Assembly (NCBI RefSeq): GCF_008124765.1
Contig: NZ_VNHS01000002.1
Location: 620,001-684,000 of the forward strand
DNA: 64,000 bases
Origin: Paenibacillus methanolicus
GTDB taxonomy: Bacteria > Bacillota > Bacilli > Paenibacillales > Paenibacillaceae
Direction: 5' to 3'
In this document: positions 37,431 to 44,960 of the stretch, piece by piece
How positions within the stretch are numbered: the stretch's first letter is position 1
Layout of the letters: the number at the start of each line of letters is the position of its first letter
Translations under genes and position numbers: made by a program
The notes under the pieces: model-generated
Databases searched by the model: none
Seen by the model: the letters and a program-made list of their open reading frames with translations, nothing else
What the model was told of the DNA's origin: nothing

Positions 37431-38582
37431 TTATGGCGTATTTTGCAGTTGCGTGATCGTTTCTTTGACAAGGTCAATGCGATACGTCGCTTTCGTGCCG
37501 TCTTCGGCTGTCGCTTCGTACGTGAGCGACTTGCTGTCGGTCGCCCATTCGACGATTCGGATGCCTCCCGGCGCCGCGTTCGTGCTGAGCACGAAGCGAT
37601 TGTCCGCGCTTAGGAAAATCGTCAGCACGTTCTGCTCGATGCTGGCCGCATAGACGCCATCCGGCGATTGAAGCGGAACTTCCGCCGTCATGGACGTAAT
37701 CCCCATCTTCTTATCCGAATCCTCCGTTTCGCCTTTCGGCGCATCCGCGCCGTCGGTCGACGCGTCTTGCTGATTACCCGCATCCTTCGCGTCCAAATCA
37801 GCGCTATCCGAACTATTCGCGCCCGCATCCGTATCGGACGGAACCTCGATAACCTGATTCGGCGTCTGGCTTCTGACGATTGGCTCGGAACCGCCTGCCG
37901 TCGAATCCGTCGTCGTGCCTTCTTGCGCGGGCGCAGCTCCGCCATCCCCCTCGTCGGACGTACGCGAGAGCTCTTCCGGCTGCTGCGGCTGCGGCTCGGA
38001 ACCGCCGCTCGCTTCTTCATTGGCGGAAGAAGCGGTTGCTTTCTCCTGCGGCGCGTCCATTTTCTCCATCATTGGCGATACGGCCGTGCTCTCCGTTGCG
38101 GCTTCGTCAGCCCCGGAATCGGCCGCATCGGCGGCGTATTGCGCCGTATCCGCGCTGTCGTTCATGGAACCGCCCGGCGAATACGTGACCATGAACAGGC
38201 CTGCCACGACGGCTGCGGCGAATACGCCTCCGAGCGCCCGCACCGCGTAGCTGTCCGTCCATTTGCGCGTCCGCTTCGCGCGGCGCTCCGTCAGTTCGTC
38301 GGCGACGCGCGGCGTTTCCGCGATCGTCGTTTCTGCAGCCGGCGTCTCATCCGACTCCGCCGCGATCAGCGGCAGACGAGGCAGGATCGCATCGACCAGG
38401 CTGTACGGCGGCGTTACTTTCGGCAAATTTTCTAATCCGCTCGACAGCAGCTGAAGACGTTCGAACATAGCCGCGCAATCCGGGCAATGCCGCAAATGAG
38501 TCATCAAGGCTTCGCTTTCGCGATCGTCGAGATCGCCGTCAAGCTGTCTTTGCATGTCATCCATCACCTCTTGACAATTCAT
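37431..38582 (-). CDS. Membrane anti-sigma factor with zf-HC2 domain
   Basis: Predicted inhibitor of the ECF sigma factor encoded just upstream. Residues 1-40 hold a ZAS/zf-HC2 zinc site, H29-x3-C33-x2-C36 in MTHLRHCPDCAAMF, plus Cys3. One transmembrane helix lies near 112-135 (VRALGGVFAAAVVAGLFMVT). Outside the membrane is a 130-residue Ser/Ala/Asp/Glu-rich low-complexity linker. A C-terminal segment (ADNRFVLSTNAAPGGIRIVE, then WATDSKSLTYEA) looks like one or two WD40/TolB-type beta blades and could be the sensor. Translation is coupled to the sigma gene by an ATGA overlap. The signal is unknown. Confidence 0.85.
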   Translation of the reverse strand: MNCQEVMDDMQRQLDGDLDDRESEALMTHLRHCPDCAAMFERLQLLSSGLENLPKVTPPYSLVDAILPRLPLIAAESDETPAAETTIAETPRVADELTERRAKRTRKWTDSYAVRALGGVFAAAVVAGLFMVTYSPGGSMNDSADTAQYAADAADSGADEAATESTAVSPMMEKMDAPQEKATASSANEEASGGSEPQPQQPEELSRTSDEGDGGAAPAQEGTTTDSTAGGSEPIVRSQTPNQVIEVPSDTDAGANSSDSADLDAKDAGNQQDASTDGADAPKGETEDSDKKMGITSMTAEVPLQSPDGVYAASIEQNVLTIFLSADNRFVLSTNAAPGGIRIVEWATDSKSLTYEATAEDGTKATYRIDLVKETITQLQNTP

Positions 38583-39127
38583 CCTCGGACACCACCTTTC
38601 TGATAATCATGTAAGTAAGTTTGGAGCTGTTGTCTGGCCCGGAATAAATAGGATTTGACCGTGTTTAACGGCAGGTCGAGCGAGTCGGCAATCTCGTTAT
38701 AAGAGAAATCCTGCAAATACCGGAGCACGACGACCGCGCGATGGTGCTCGGGCAATTTATCGATCGCGTTGCGAATGTCTTCGCTCGCGTAAGCGGAAAG
38801 GACCTCTTCCTCGACGCTGTGCGTATCCCGGAAGACCATTTCGTGCTCTTCGATCGAAACGGTCGGTTTCGTCCGTCGGAATTTATCGATGCAGATATTC
38901 GTCACGATTCGCTGCACCCACGTCTTGAACTGAGCCTTCTCTTCGTAGGATCCGATTTTGGTATAAATGCGGATGAGCGCCTCTTGGGCGGCATCCATCG
39001 CATCCTGCTCGTTATTCAATATATAGTAGGCTGTCCGGTAAACATGGTTTTCAATCTCTCGCAATAGAGATATAAGAGCGTCGCCGTCGCCCGCTTGCGC
39101 GGCTTTGATAAGGCCGGGCTCTACCAC
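38579..39127 (-). CDS. ECF-type RNA polymerase sigma factor
   Basis: Sigma-70 family group 4 factor of 182 residues. Region 2 includes YYILNNEQDAMDAAQEALIR and FKTWVQRIVTNICIDKFRR. Region 4 has LPEHHRAVVVLRYLQDFSYN followed by the EIADSLDLPLNTVKSYLFRA helix-turn-helix. GTG 39127 with AGGGGG 7 nt upstream is the start. It overlaps the anti-sigma gene by 4 bp, the normal ECF arrangement. A TGCAAC-N17-CGTC box upstream suggests autoregulation. Similar to SigW/SigX-type factors of cell-envelope stress, but the subgroup is not certain. Confidence 0.92.
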   Translation of the reverse strand: MVEPGLIKAAQAGDGDALISLLREIENHVYRTAYYILNNEQDAMDAAQEALIRIYTKIGSYEEKAQFKTWVQRIVTNICIDKFRRTKPTVSIEEHEMVFRDTHSVEEEVLSAYASEDIRNAIDKLPEHHRAVVVLRYLQDFSYNEIADSLDLPLNTVKSYLFRARQQLQTYLHDYQKGGVRG

Positions 39128-39156
39128 GAAGGATCCCCCTCTCTTGCACCCTTTCA

Positions 39157-39183
39157 GACGGAAAGGACGGAAAATATGTTGCA
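39157..39183 (-). promoter_or_regulatory. Candidate ECF (autoregulated) promoter
   Basis: Reading leftwards, TGCAAC (39183-39178), 17-bp spacer, CGTC (39160-39157). This resembles SigX/SigW-type promoters (TGTAAC or TGAAAC, then CGTC/CGTA) and lies 30 bp before the sigma gene. Confidence 0.45.
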
Positions 39184-39202
39184 GTGCAATGATAATTGTC
39201 TT

Positions 39203-39252
39203 TAAAAAAATTTAAGGTTGGGACGGGCCTAGTGCCTAATTCCCAACCTTTA
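39203..39252 (-). terminator. Intrinsic terminator after the 2-hydroxyacid dehydrogenase gene
   Basis: Reading leftwards, AAGGTTGGGA (39250-39241) pairs with TCCCAACCTT (39223-39214), then AAATTTTTTT. It isolates the dehydrogenase from the sigma operon. Confidence 0.9.
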
Positions 39253-39342
39253 GGATATCAGAAAAGAATGCAACCGTATACACTAAGCTAACCATGCCCG
39301 AGCAGCCCGGGTTCAAGGTCTTCCGTCGCAATTGACACGGCC

Positions 39343-40305
39343 TCAATATCCGAGCGAAAGCTCGACTTCGTTGATCGCGGGACCAAGTCCCTGCGCATAT
39401 TGCGCCAGATTTGCGGTAAAAATGTCGATGATCCGGTCCGTGTACCGGTATGTGCTGCCCGCGTTATGAGGCGTGACGATGACGTTGTCCATTCCCCAAA
39501 ACGGATGATCGGCCGGCAGCGGCTCTTCCTCGAACACGTCCAGCCCGGCGCCCGCGAGCTTCCCGTCGGTCAGCGCCTCCAGCAACGCCGCGGTATCCGT
39601 CGTCTTCCCGCGGCCGATATTGATGTAATATGCCGTCGGCTTCATGACCGCGAAAGCCGCGCGATCCAGAAGATGGTCCGTCTCCGGCGTATGCGGCAAG
39701 CAATTCACGACGAAGTCGCTCTCGCGGAGCACGTCATGCAGGCTGTCCATGCCGTACATGCGGTCCACGCCCGCGGCGGGCAGTCCGGAGCGCCGGACGC
39801 CAAGCACGCGCATCTGGAACGCCTTCGCGATGCGGGCGGTCTCTTCGCCGATCGCGCCGACGCCGAGAATGCCGATGGTCTTGCCGTGAATTTCGCCAAG
39901 CTCGCCATACGAGCCCCAGCTGCGTTCCGTTTGGCTGCGGATCGCCTTATGGAGATCCCTCGCGAACGCCAGCATGAGTCCGAAGATCGTCTCGGAGATC
40001 GGATCGGCATGCACGCCCGTCGCGTTCGTCAGGCGGATGCCTCTCTCCTTCAAGAGCGCGAGCGGCAGATGCTCCACGCCCGCTCCCCAGTGCTGTATCC
40101 AGCGGACTCGGGAAGCCGGATCGGACACCGCTTCCTCCACCGTCATGTTCCAGCCGACGACGATCTCCGCCCCGTCCAAATGCGCGCGAAGCTGCCCTTT
40201 CTCGAACCGCTCTTCGCTTGCGACGACATCCCAGCCGGGCGCCTGCTCGCGAATTTGCCGCATATGCTTCTCTTTAATAGGATTGACGACTACGATTTTC
40301 CCCAT
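39343..40305 (-). CDS. D-2-hydroxyacid dehydrogenase (NAD-binding)
   Basis: Oxidoreductase of the D-isomer 2-hydroxyacid family (320 aa). The Rossmann motif is KTIGILGVGAIGEETARIAK. The catalytic Arg is in YINIGRGKTTD, the Glu in LDVFEEEPLPADHPFW and the His in VIVTPHNAGSTYRYTDR. Substrate is unknown; relatives reduce glyoxylate, hydroxypyruvate or branched 2-ketoacids. ATG 40305 has AGGAGG 9 nt upstream; the longer frame to 40452 runs back through the leader and terminator and is not translated as one. Its promoter overlaps the end of comEC, and a 5' leader with a terminator precedes it, so expression is probably controlled by attenuation. Confidence 0.9.
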   Translation of the reverse strand: MGKIVVVNPIKEKHMRQIREQAPGWDVVASEERFEKGQLRAHLDGAEIVVGWNMTVEEAVSDPASRVRWIQHWGAGVEHLPLALLKERGIRLTNATGVHADPISETIFGLMLAFARDLHKAIRSQTERSWGSYGELGEIHGKTIGILGVGAIGEETARIAKAFQMRVLGVRRSGLPAAGVDRMYGMDSLHDVLRESDFVVNCLPHTPETDHLLDRAAFAVMKPTAYYINIGRGKTTDTAALLEALTDGKLAGAGLDVFEEEPLPADHPFWGMDNVIVTPHNAGSTYRYTDRIIDIFTANLAQYAQGLGPAINEVELSLGY

Positions 40306-40352
40306 ACGTTCCATCCTCCTCAAGTCCGCGTTTACTTCCGTCTTCGCCGCAT

Positions 40353-40435
40353 AAAAAAGAGGCTTGAAAGATCCGTGCGCGCAACGGATTTCTGGCCTCC
40401 AGTGATCAGGTCGGGTCATATCGGTTAGGCAATCG
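40353..40435 (-). promoter_or_regulatory. Leader RNA with terminator (copy A of a repeated module)
   Basis: The 45-nt module (40435 down to 40391) starts CGATTGC and ends ACTGGAGGCCAGA. It aligns without gaps to the leader before the TauD gene (63290-63246). An intrinsic terminator begins inside it: GAGGC (40399-40395) pairs with GCCTC (40363-40359), with an inner ATCCGT/ACGGAT stem and a six-T run (40358-40353). The gene start is 48 bp further on. This is the architecture of a terminator-type riboswitch or attenuator; it is not a T-box, S-box or other class I can recognise. Confidence 0.65.
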
Positions 40436-40464
40436 CCCGTTAACGGCTCCAATTAAGTACTGCC

Positions 40465-40494
40465 ACTTTAGCATGCCTTGCGATAGCCTGTCAA
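40465..40494 (-). promoter_or_regulatory. Sigma-A promoter of the dehydrogenase leader
   Basis: Reading leftwards, TTGACA (40494-40489), 18-bp spacer ending in TGC, TAAAGT (40470-40465), an extended -10 promoter. The -35 box overlaps the comEC stop codon. Confidence 0.7.
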
Positions 40495-43223
40495 TCGATT
40501 GCTGCTGGCCCATTCGTTAGCCTCGTACGGTAAGACAGCGTGCCGTCCGGCAGCGCGCGCCACTGCGCTTCGCCGCCCAAATCGGTACGCAGCACGGGGA
40601 TATTCGAGTCCGCCAAACGCTGCAAAACGCTCGGATGCGGATGACCGTACGTGTTGTTACGTCCAGCCGAAATAACGGCGGATCCCGGTTTCCAATAAGC
40701 AAGCCAATCAGGCGTAGTCGAGGTTTTGGAACCATGATGCGATGCTTTCATGACATCAATGCCGACTGCCGCATCCGAATCTGTTGCGCTCGATGGGGTG
40801 CCGTTCGTTAGGTCGCGAATCATGCGCTTCTCCTGCTCGGCATCGGCATCGCCAGCCAGCAGAAAGGAACGGCCGTGCAGCCGAACGACCATCGCTACGC
40901 TGTGGCCGTTCTGTTCTTCCGCCATGGGAATACCGTCCTCCGTCTTGGCAAGATGCGCCGTCCCTTCAACCGCGCCGCCGACGATACGAATCGACGACGC
41001 CGAATCCAGCGTCAGCTCGCTGTTCAAGGCCGCCCGATACAACGGGATGTCGAGACGCTCCAGTTCCTGCATGAGCGACATCGCATCGTCCGATTCCTTC
41101 AGCGTTCCGTTCCACAGTACCGCCTTGATCGGTACGCTGTTGGCGACGGCCTTCAGTCCGCCGATATGGTCGCTGTCCAGATGGGAGATGACCAGCAAAT
41201 CCAGCTCGCGAACGCCTCGCTTATAGAGCAGCGGCACGACGGTTTTGCGCCCAACTTCGTACGGATCGCGCCGCTCCCGCCAGCTCTCGCCTTCCCGCCC
41301 GAAGCGAACGGTGCCCCCGCCGTCGACCAGCACGTGTTTGCCCGAAGCCGCGCGGATTAGCACGGCATCTCCTTGCCCGACATCAAGGAAGCTTACCGCG
41401 GCTGTTCGGTCGTTCCAATGCGGGTTGTACGCCCACCACAGCAGCAAGCCGTAGACGGCTGCGGCGGCATAGGTTGGCCACCGTACGCGTCGGCCTACGA
41501 TCGGTTCGGACATGCCGGTGTCCTGAACAGGTTCGAGAGCCTGCCTTGCAGGCATGAGCGGTATCGTATCCATTGCTTGCCCCGCATGGGAAACGACGAT
41601 TGAAGACGTCCGGCTGGAATCCGGTCGGGATACAGGCCATTCCCCGTTGCCTTCGACTTCGGGAACATCTGCCCATAAGTTTCTATTGTCACCGGCGTTA
41701 TGTTTCCGCTTCGACGCTCCTTGAAGCAGCGCGTACAGCGCCAAGTAATAGAGTCCGATCCACCAAATCGGCGGCGTTGCCCAAATCATCATGCCGAACG
41801 TCCACTCGCCAAGCTGGTCGATGCCCGCGAACGTCGCCGCGTTAGCCGCCCTTGCCGCAGCCGCGAGCAGCATTCCGGCCGGCTGCCAGATCGAAGCAAG
41901 CAGAAGCGAAGCGCCACCGATCGGCATCACGATAAAACTGATGAACGGGACGAGCACGAGGTTCGCCGGCAGCGACAGCCAATTGAACTGATTGAAATAA
42001 TAAATACTTAGCGGGAAAGATGCCGCCTGCGCCACGATCGTTACGATTATCGCATCGTACAGCCACCCTATTTTCCCGCCTGACGGCAGAAGACGCCGCG
42101 CCGGCGGCACGAAGACGATCAGCCCCGCCGTCACCAAGAACGACAGCTGAAACCCCACGTTATATAGTAAATAGGGGTCATAGATTAGCATGAGCAGCGC
42201 CGCCGCGGCGAGCAAATGCAGCCCGTCCTTCAGCTTGCCGAAGCGCACGGCCGCAAGCCCCAGCATCGCCATTAACCCCGCCCGCACGACCGAAGGCGAA
42301 CAGCCGGAGAGCAGCACATAGAGCGGCACCGCCGCGATGAGCGCCGTCTGCATGCGCTCCCTGGTCAGGCGAAACAGCCGCAGGACGATGCTCATCAAAT
42401 AGAGGTAGACCGCCACATGAAGGCCGGAGATCGCCAAAATATGCGTCAACCCGAGCTGGCTGAACTGCCGAAAACGGTCCGGATCGAGCTCGTCGCCAAT
42501 GCCGAGGACAAGTCCCTGCATATACCCGCCCTGCTCGCCCGGATATAGCTCGTTCATTTTGGCCGCCATCTTCGACCTCATGCTATCGACTATGCCCAGC
42601 CAAGCCGCCGCCGTATCCAGCTTCGCTTCGCTAGGCTTGACGGAAGAAGCCCCCTGTACGGACGCTACCCAATGAATGCGCTGACGCTTCAAATAATCGG
42701 CATAATCGAACCCGCCGAAATTCGTCGCCCCGGCAGGGTTGCTTAATACGCCGCTAATCCGCACGCGTTGGCCTCGCTTCCAAGCTCCCGCCGTTCGCAA
42801 TTCCGATTCCTGAGCCAGCTTCACTTGGACGAGCAGTCGTTCCCCTCCCATGCTCCGCGTCTGTTTCTCGCTCTGTAGGACAATCTCCTCGGTCCGCAAA
42901 GTGAACCGGACCCGGTCGCCATCGATCTCGACGGCCGAGACGAGCATGCCGGTTGCTTCGATGGCTAATTCCGGGTTCGATTGCGAAAGAGATAACGCCG
43001 ACACGTTATCGGCATCCTCCCACATCCGGTGAGCGCCGGCTGCCGCGAAAGCCAGAACGCAGAGCAGCGTCAGCGTGATTTCGCGGCGATTAAAACCGAA
43101 CAGGGCGGACAACAGAATAGTCATCGCGATTCCTGCCAGCGCAAAACCGTTCATGGATAGTTCGGCGGCCGCCGCGCTTCCCGCGACCCAGCATACCGTG
43201 AACCAAACAATAGGACGGCTCAT
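40491..43223 (-). CDS. comEC: DNA uptake channel ComEC/Rec2
   Basis: Inner-membrane channel that carries single-stranded DNA during transformation. It has an N-terminal OB-fold region after two helices (GQRVRISGVLSNPAGATNFG). The Competence domain has many membrane helices, with YMQGLVLGIGDELD and THILAISGLHVAVYLYLMSI. A C-terminal metallo-beta-lactamase domain shows VLVDGGG, LLVISHLDSDHIGGL and MKASHHGSKTS. ATG 43223 has AAGGAGGAGG upstream, giving 910 residues; the frame to 43253 lacks a site. It is the last gene of comEA-comEB-comEC, with a hairpin between comEB and comEC. Confidence 0.96.
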   Translation of the reverse strand: MSRPIVWFTVCWVAGSAAAAELSMNGFALAGIAMTILLSALFGFNRREITLTLLCVLAFAAAGAHRMWEDADNVSALSLSQSNPELAIEATGMLVSAVEIDGDRVRFTLRTEEIVLQSEKQTRSMGGERLLVQVKLAQESELRTAGAWKRGQRVRISGVLSNPAGATNFGGFDYADYLKRQRIHWVASVQGASSVKPSEAKLDTAAAWLGIVDSMRSKMAAKMNELYPGEQGGYMQGLVLGIGDELDPDRFRQFSQLGLTHILAISGLHVAVYLYLMSIVLRLFRLTRERMQTALIAAVPLYVLLSGCSPSVVRAGLMAMLGLAAVRFGKLKDGLHLLAAAALLMLIYDPYLLYNVGFQLSFLVTAGLIVFVPPARRLLPSGGKIGWLYDAIIVTIVAQAASFPLSIYYFNQFNWLSLPANLVLVPFISFIVMPIGGASLLLASIWQPAGMLLAAAARAANAATFAGIDQLGEWTFGMMIWATPPIWWIGLYYLALYALLQGASKRKHNAGDNRNLWADVPEVEGNGEWPVSRPDSSRTSSIVVSHAGQAMDTIPLMPARQALEPVQDTGMSEPIVGRRVRWPTYAAAAVYGLLLWWAYNPHWNDRTAAVSFLDVGQGDAVLIRAASGKHVLVDGGGTVRFGREGESWRERRDPYEVGRKTVVPLLYKRGVRELDLLVISHLDSDHIGGLKAVANSVPIKAVLWNGTLKESDDAMSLMQELERLDIPLYRAALNSELTLDSASSIRIVGGAVEGTAHLAKTEDGIPMAEEQNGHSVAMVVRLHGRSFLLAGDADAEQEKRMIRDLTNGTPSSATDSDAAVGIDVMKASHHGSKTSTTPDWLAYWKPGSAVISAGRNNTYGHPHPSVLQRLADSNIPVLRTDLGGEAQWRALPDGTLSYRTRLTNGPAAID

Positions 43224-43253
43224 TCGCCTCCTCCTTTCCTTACAAGAGAACAA

Positions 43254-43302
43254 AGAAAAGAACCCCTGAATTCGCCATAACGGCGAACATTCAGAGGTTC
43301 TT
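43254..43302 (-). terminator. Long terminator-like hairpin between comEB and comEC
   Basis: Reading leftwards, AAGAACCTCTGAATGTTCGCC (43302-43282) pairs with GGCGAATTCAGGGGTTCTT (43276-43258), a nearly perfect 19-20 bp stem followed by TTCTTTG. It should reduce comEC transcription relative to comEB. Confidence 0.75.
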
Positions 43303-43317
43303 CCTCTTCGTTTCTTC

Positions 43318-43851
43318 TTATGAAATAACGCTCACGCCGCTCTGTGAGGGCGGCTCGTATGCGGCAAGCCTGCGGAAAGCAATGCCTTTCTGTTCCATCA
43401 GGCTCAGCACCTTCTCGCTGTCTTTCGGGTACGCGCGATGATAGACGATCTCCTTCACGCCGCTGTTCGCCAGCATATTGGCGCACGTCCAGCAGGGCTG
43501 GTCCGTCACGTACACCGTCGAGCCTTCGCGGTCGATCCGGTCGGTGAACAGCAGCAAGTTCTGCTCTGCGTGAATGGTACGAATGCAGCGCTGCTTCTTG
43601 GTGACCTGCTCGGCGCCTTCGACCAGCATCAGCTCGTACTCTTCCACGATCATGCAGCCCGCCTCCGAGCAATCGGCTGCGCCCATCGGCGCGCCGTTGT
43701 AGGCGGTCCCGAGCAGTTTCTTCCCTTGTACCAACAGCGCGCCGACATGCCTACGCGGGCAGCGCGAACGGGTGGACACCATATAGGCGATGTCCATGAA
43801 GTAAGTATCCCAATCCTTGCGCGCCGGGTCTTGGACGAACGTTTCCATCAT
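43318..43851 (-). CDS. comEB: dCMP deaminase, ComE operon protein 2
   Basis: Zinc-dependent deoxycytidylate deaminase that converts dCMP to dUMP; the second com gene by position, not itself needed for transformation in Bacillus. The zinc motifs are TIHAEQNLLLF (His-Ala-Glu) and TDQPCWTCANMLAN (PCxxC). The N-terminal core DWDTYFMDIAYMVSTRSRCP and a Cys-rich substrate loop (GAADCSEAGCMI) are present. The C-terminal tail after residue 155 is longer than in many homologues (177 aa). AAGGAG precedes the tandem ATG codons. Confidence 0.94.
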   Translation of the reverse strand: MMETFVQDPARKDWDTYFMDIAYMVSTRSRCPRRHVGALLVQGKKLLGTAYNGAPMGAADCSEAGCMIVEEYELMLVEGAEQVTKKQRCIRTIHAEQNLLLFTDRIDREGSTVYVTDQPCWTCANMLANSGVKEIVYHRAYPKDSEKVLSLMEQKGIAFRRLAAYEPPSQSGVSVIS

Positions 43852-43982
43852 GTCTTTCTCCTTCTCTCCCGCAAGGCGAGCCGCCTAACCTACGCTCGGC
43901 TCACTTACGCCGGACTTGCGTTGCGGTTCCCCTATCCCGAAATCCGCATCAGCCGGTCATTTTGCCTCCTATTGTCGCATAA

Positions 43983-44621
43983 TTACGGTAAAGCGACAAC
44001 GTGCGGTTTTAACTTCGCCAACAATTTGGGGCCGATGCCCTTCACGCGAAGCAAATCGTCGGCCGATCCGAAGGGACCGCCCGCTTCCCGCTCGGCCACG
44101 ATCGCCTGCGCTTTGGCGGCTCCGATGCCCGGCAGCGCGTCCAGCTCGTTCGCCGCGGCACGGTTAATGTCGATTTGGCCTTCTTGCACCGCAACCTCGG
44201 AGGAAGTCGCACCTGCCGCGGTTGTCGGAACATCCGAAGCGGCGGGATCTTGCGCCTGACTCGCGTTCGCTTCCGTGCGCTGCGCTCCGTCAGCATGCGC
44301 TTGTACAGCCGTCCCCTTGGTACCGGCTTCACCGGCTGCTACCGAAGGGGTTGTACTCGGCCTCTTGTCCACGGAAGCAGCTCTGCCGCCGTCCGTTGCG
44401 GCTTGGCCCTCCTTGCCGCTGCCCTCTCCGTCCGGTCGATCCGCCGACAAATCCAGTTCATCCAGCGTGGCGCCGACCTCTTTGCTTACATCCGTCCACC
44501 CAGCGGGCGGCTGCGCTTTCGTCTCGCCCCAGGCGCCGATCATTAGCCCTGCGCCGAGTAGCAGCAGGACGATGGTGAACAGATTCGTCTTGCCCTTTTT
44601 CGCCAATAAAGGTGCCTTCAT
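43983..44621 (-). CDS. comEA: DNA-binding competence protein ComEA
   Basis: Membrane-anchored receptor that binds double-stranded DNA during uptake. It has one N-terminal membrane helix (LFTIVLLLLGAGLMIGAW), then about 110 residues of Ala/Gly/Thr/Asp-rich low-complexity sequence, then a C-terminal pair of helix-hairpin-helix motifs (GQIDINRAAANELDALPGIG and FGSADDLLRVKGIGPKLLAK). Most Gram-positive ComEA proteins carry an SLBB domain between anchor and HhH; I see no such domain here, only the linker. AAAGGAG precedes ATG. It is divergent from comER, with the 44-bp repeat array between them. Confidence 0.93.
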   Translation of the reverse strand: MKAPLLAKKGKTNLFTIVLLLLGAGLMIGAWGETKAQPPAGWTDVSKEVGATLDELDLSADRPDGEGSGKEGQAATDGGRAASVDKRPSTTPSVAAGEAGTKGTAVQAHADGAQRTEANASQAQDPAASDVPTTAAGATSSEVAVQEGQIDINRAAANELDALPGIGAAKAQAIVAEREAGGPFGSADDLLRVKGIGPKLLAKLKPHVVALP

Positions 44622-44728
44622 TCCCGTCTCTCCTTTGCGATAAATGGTTCTAATTGTAAATCAGCGTCATGTTGGCCGGGCCGCTCCGCATACGGTAATA
44701 AGAGCCGCCCATGGGATTATGGAAAAAT

Positions 44729-44945
44729 GCTTATGTTTTCGATGCCGCGTTTCGCTTACGCGAAACGCCTTAGCTTATGCTTTCGATGCTGCGTTTCACT
44801 TACGCGAAACGCTTTAGCTTATGCTTTCGATGCTGCGTTTCACTTACGCGAAACGCTTTAGCTTATGCTTTCGATGCTGCGTTTCACTAGCGTGAAACTA
44901 AAGCTTATGCTTTCGATGCTGCGTTTCACTAGCGTGAAACGCTTT
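44729..44945. repeat. Five tandem 44-bp hairpin repeats between comEA and comER
   Basis: Units begin with GCTTATG at 44729, 44773, 44817, 44861 and 44903 (periods 44, 44, 44, 42). Each holds a stem GCGTTTCxC/GxGAAACGC with a 4-base loop. The variable pair is G-C in unit 1, A-C in units 2 and 3, and A-T in units 4 and 5. The array ends against the comER ribosome site (GGGAGG at 44945-44950). It fills most of the 44622-44960 gap. Confidence 0.9.
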
Positions 44946-44960
44946 GGGAGGTCGATAACC

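Noticed and set aside
40353..40435. S-box (SAM) or T-box identity for the dehydrogenase leader
   Set aside because: No AGAGGTGGAGGGA-type S-box core and no GGGTGGTACC T-box core are present; only the leuS leader has the latter.
40306..40452. In-frame N-terminal extension of the 2-hydroxyacid dehydrogenase
   Set aside because: The extension would be encoded by the leader module and terminator; the true start at 40305 has an ideal ribosome site.
44729..44945. CRISPR array
   Set aside because: The 44-bp units are contiguous with no unique spacers between them and there are no cas genes nearby.
44865..44960. In-frame N-terminal extension of ComER through the 44-bp repeats
   Set aside because: The Rossmann fold begins exactly at the ATG 44961 with a good ribosome site; the repeat-encoded peptide is an accident of the repeat frame.
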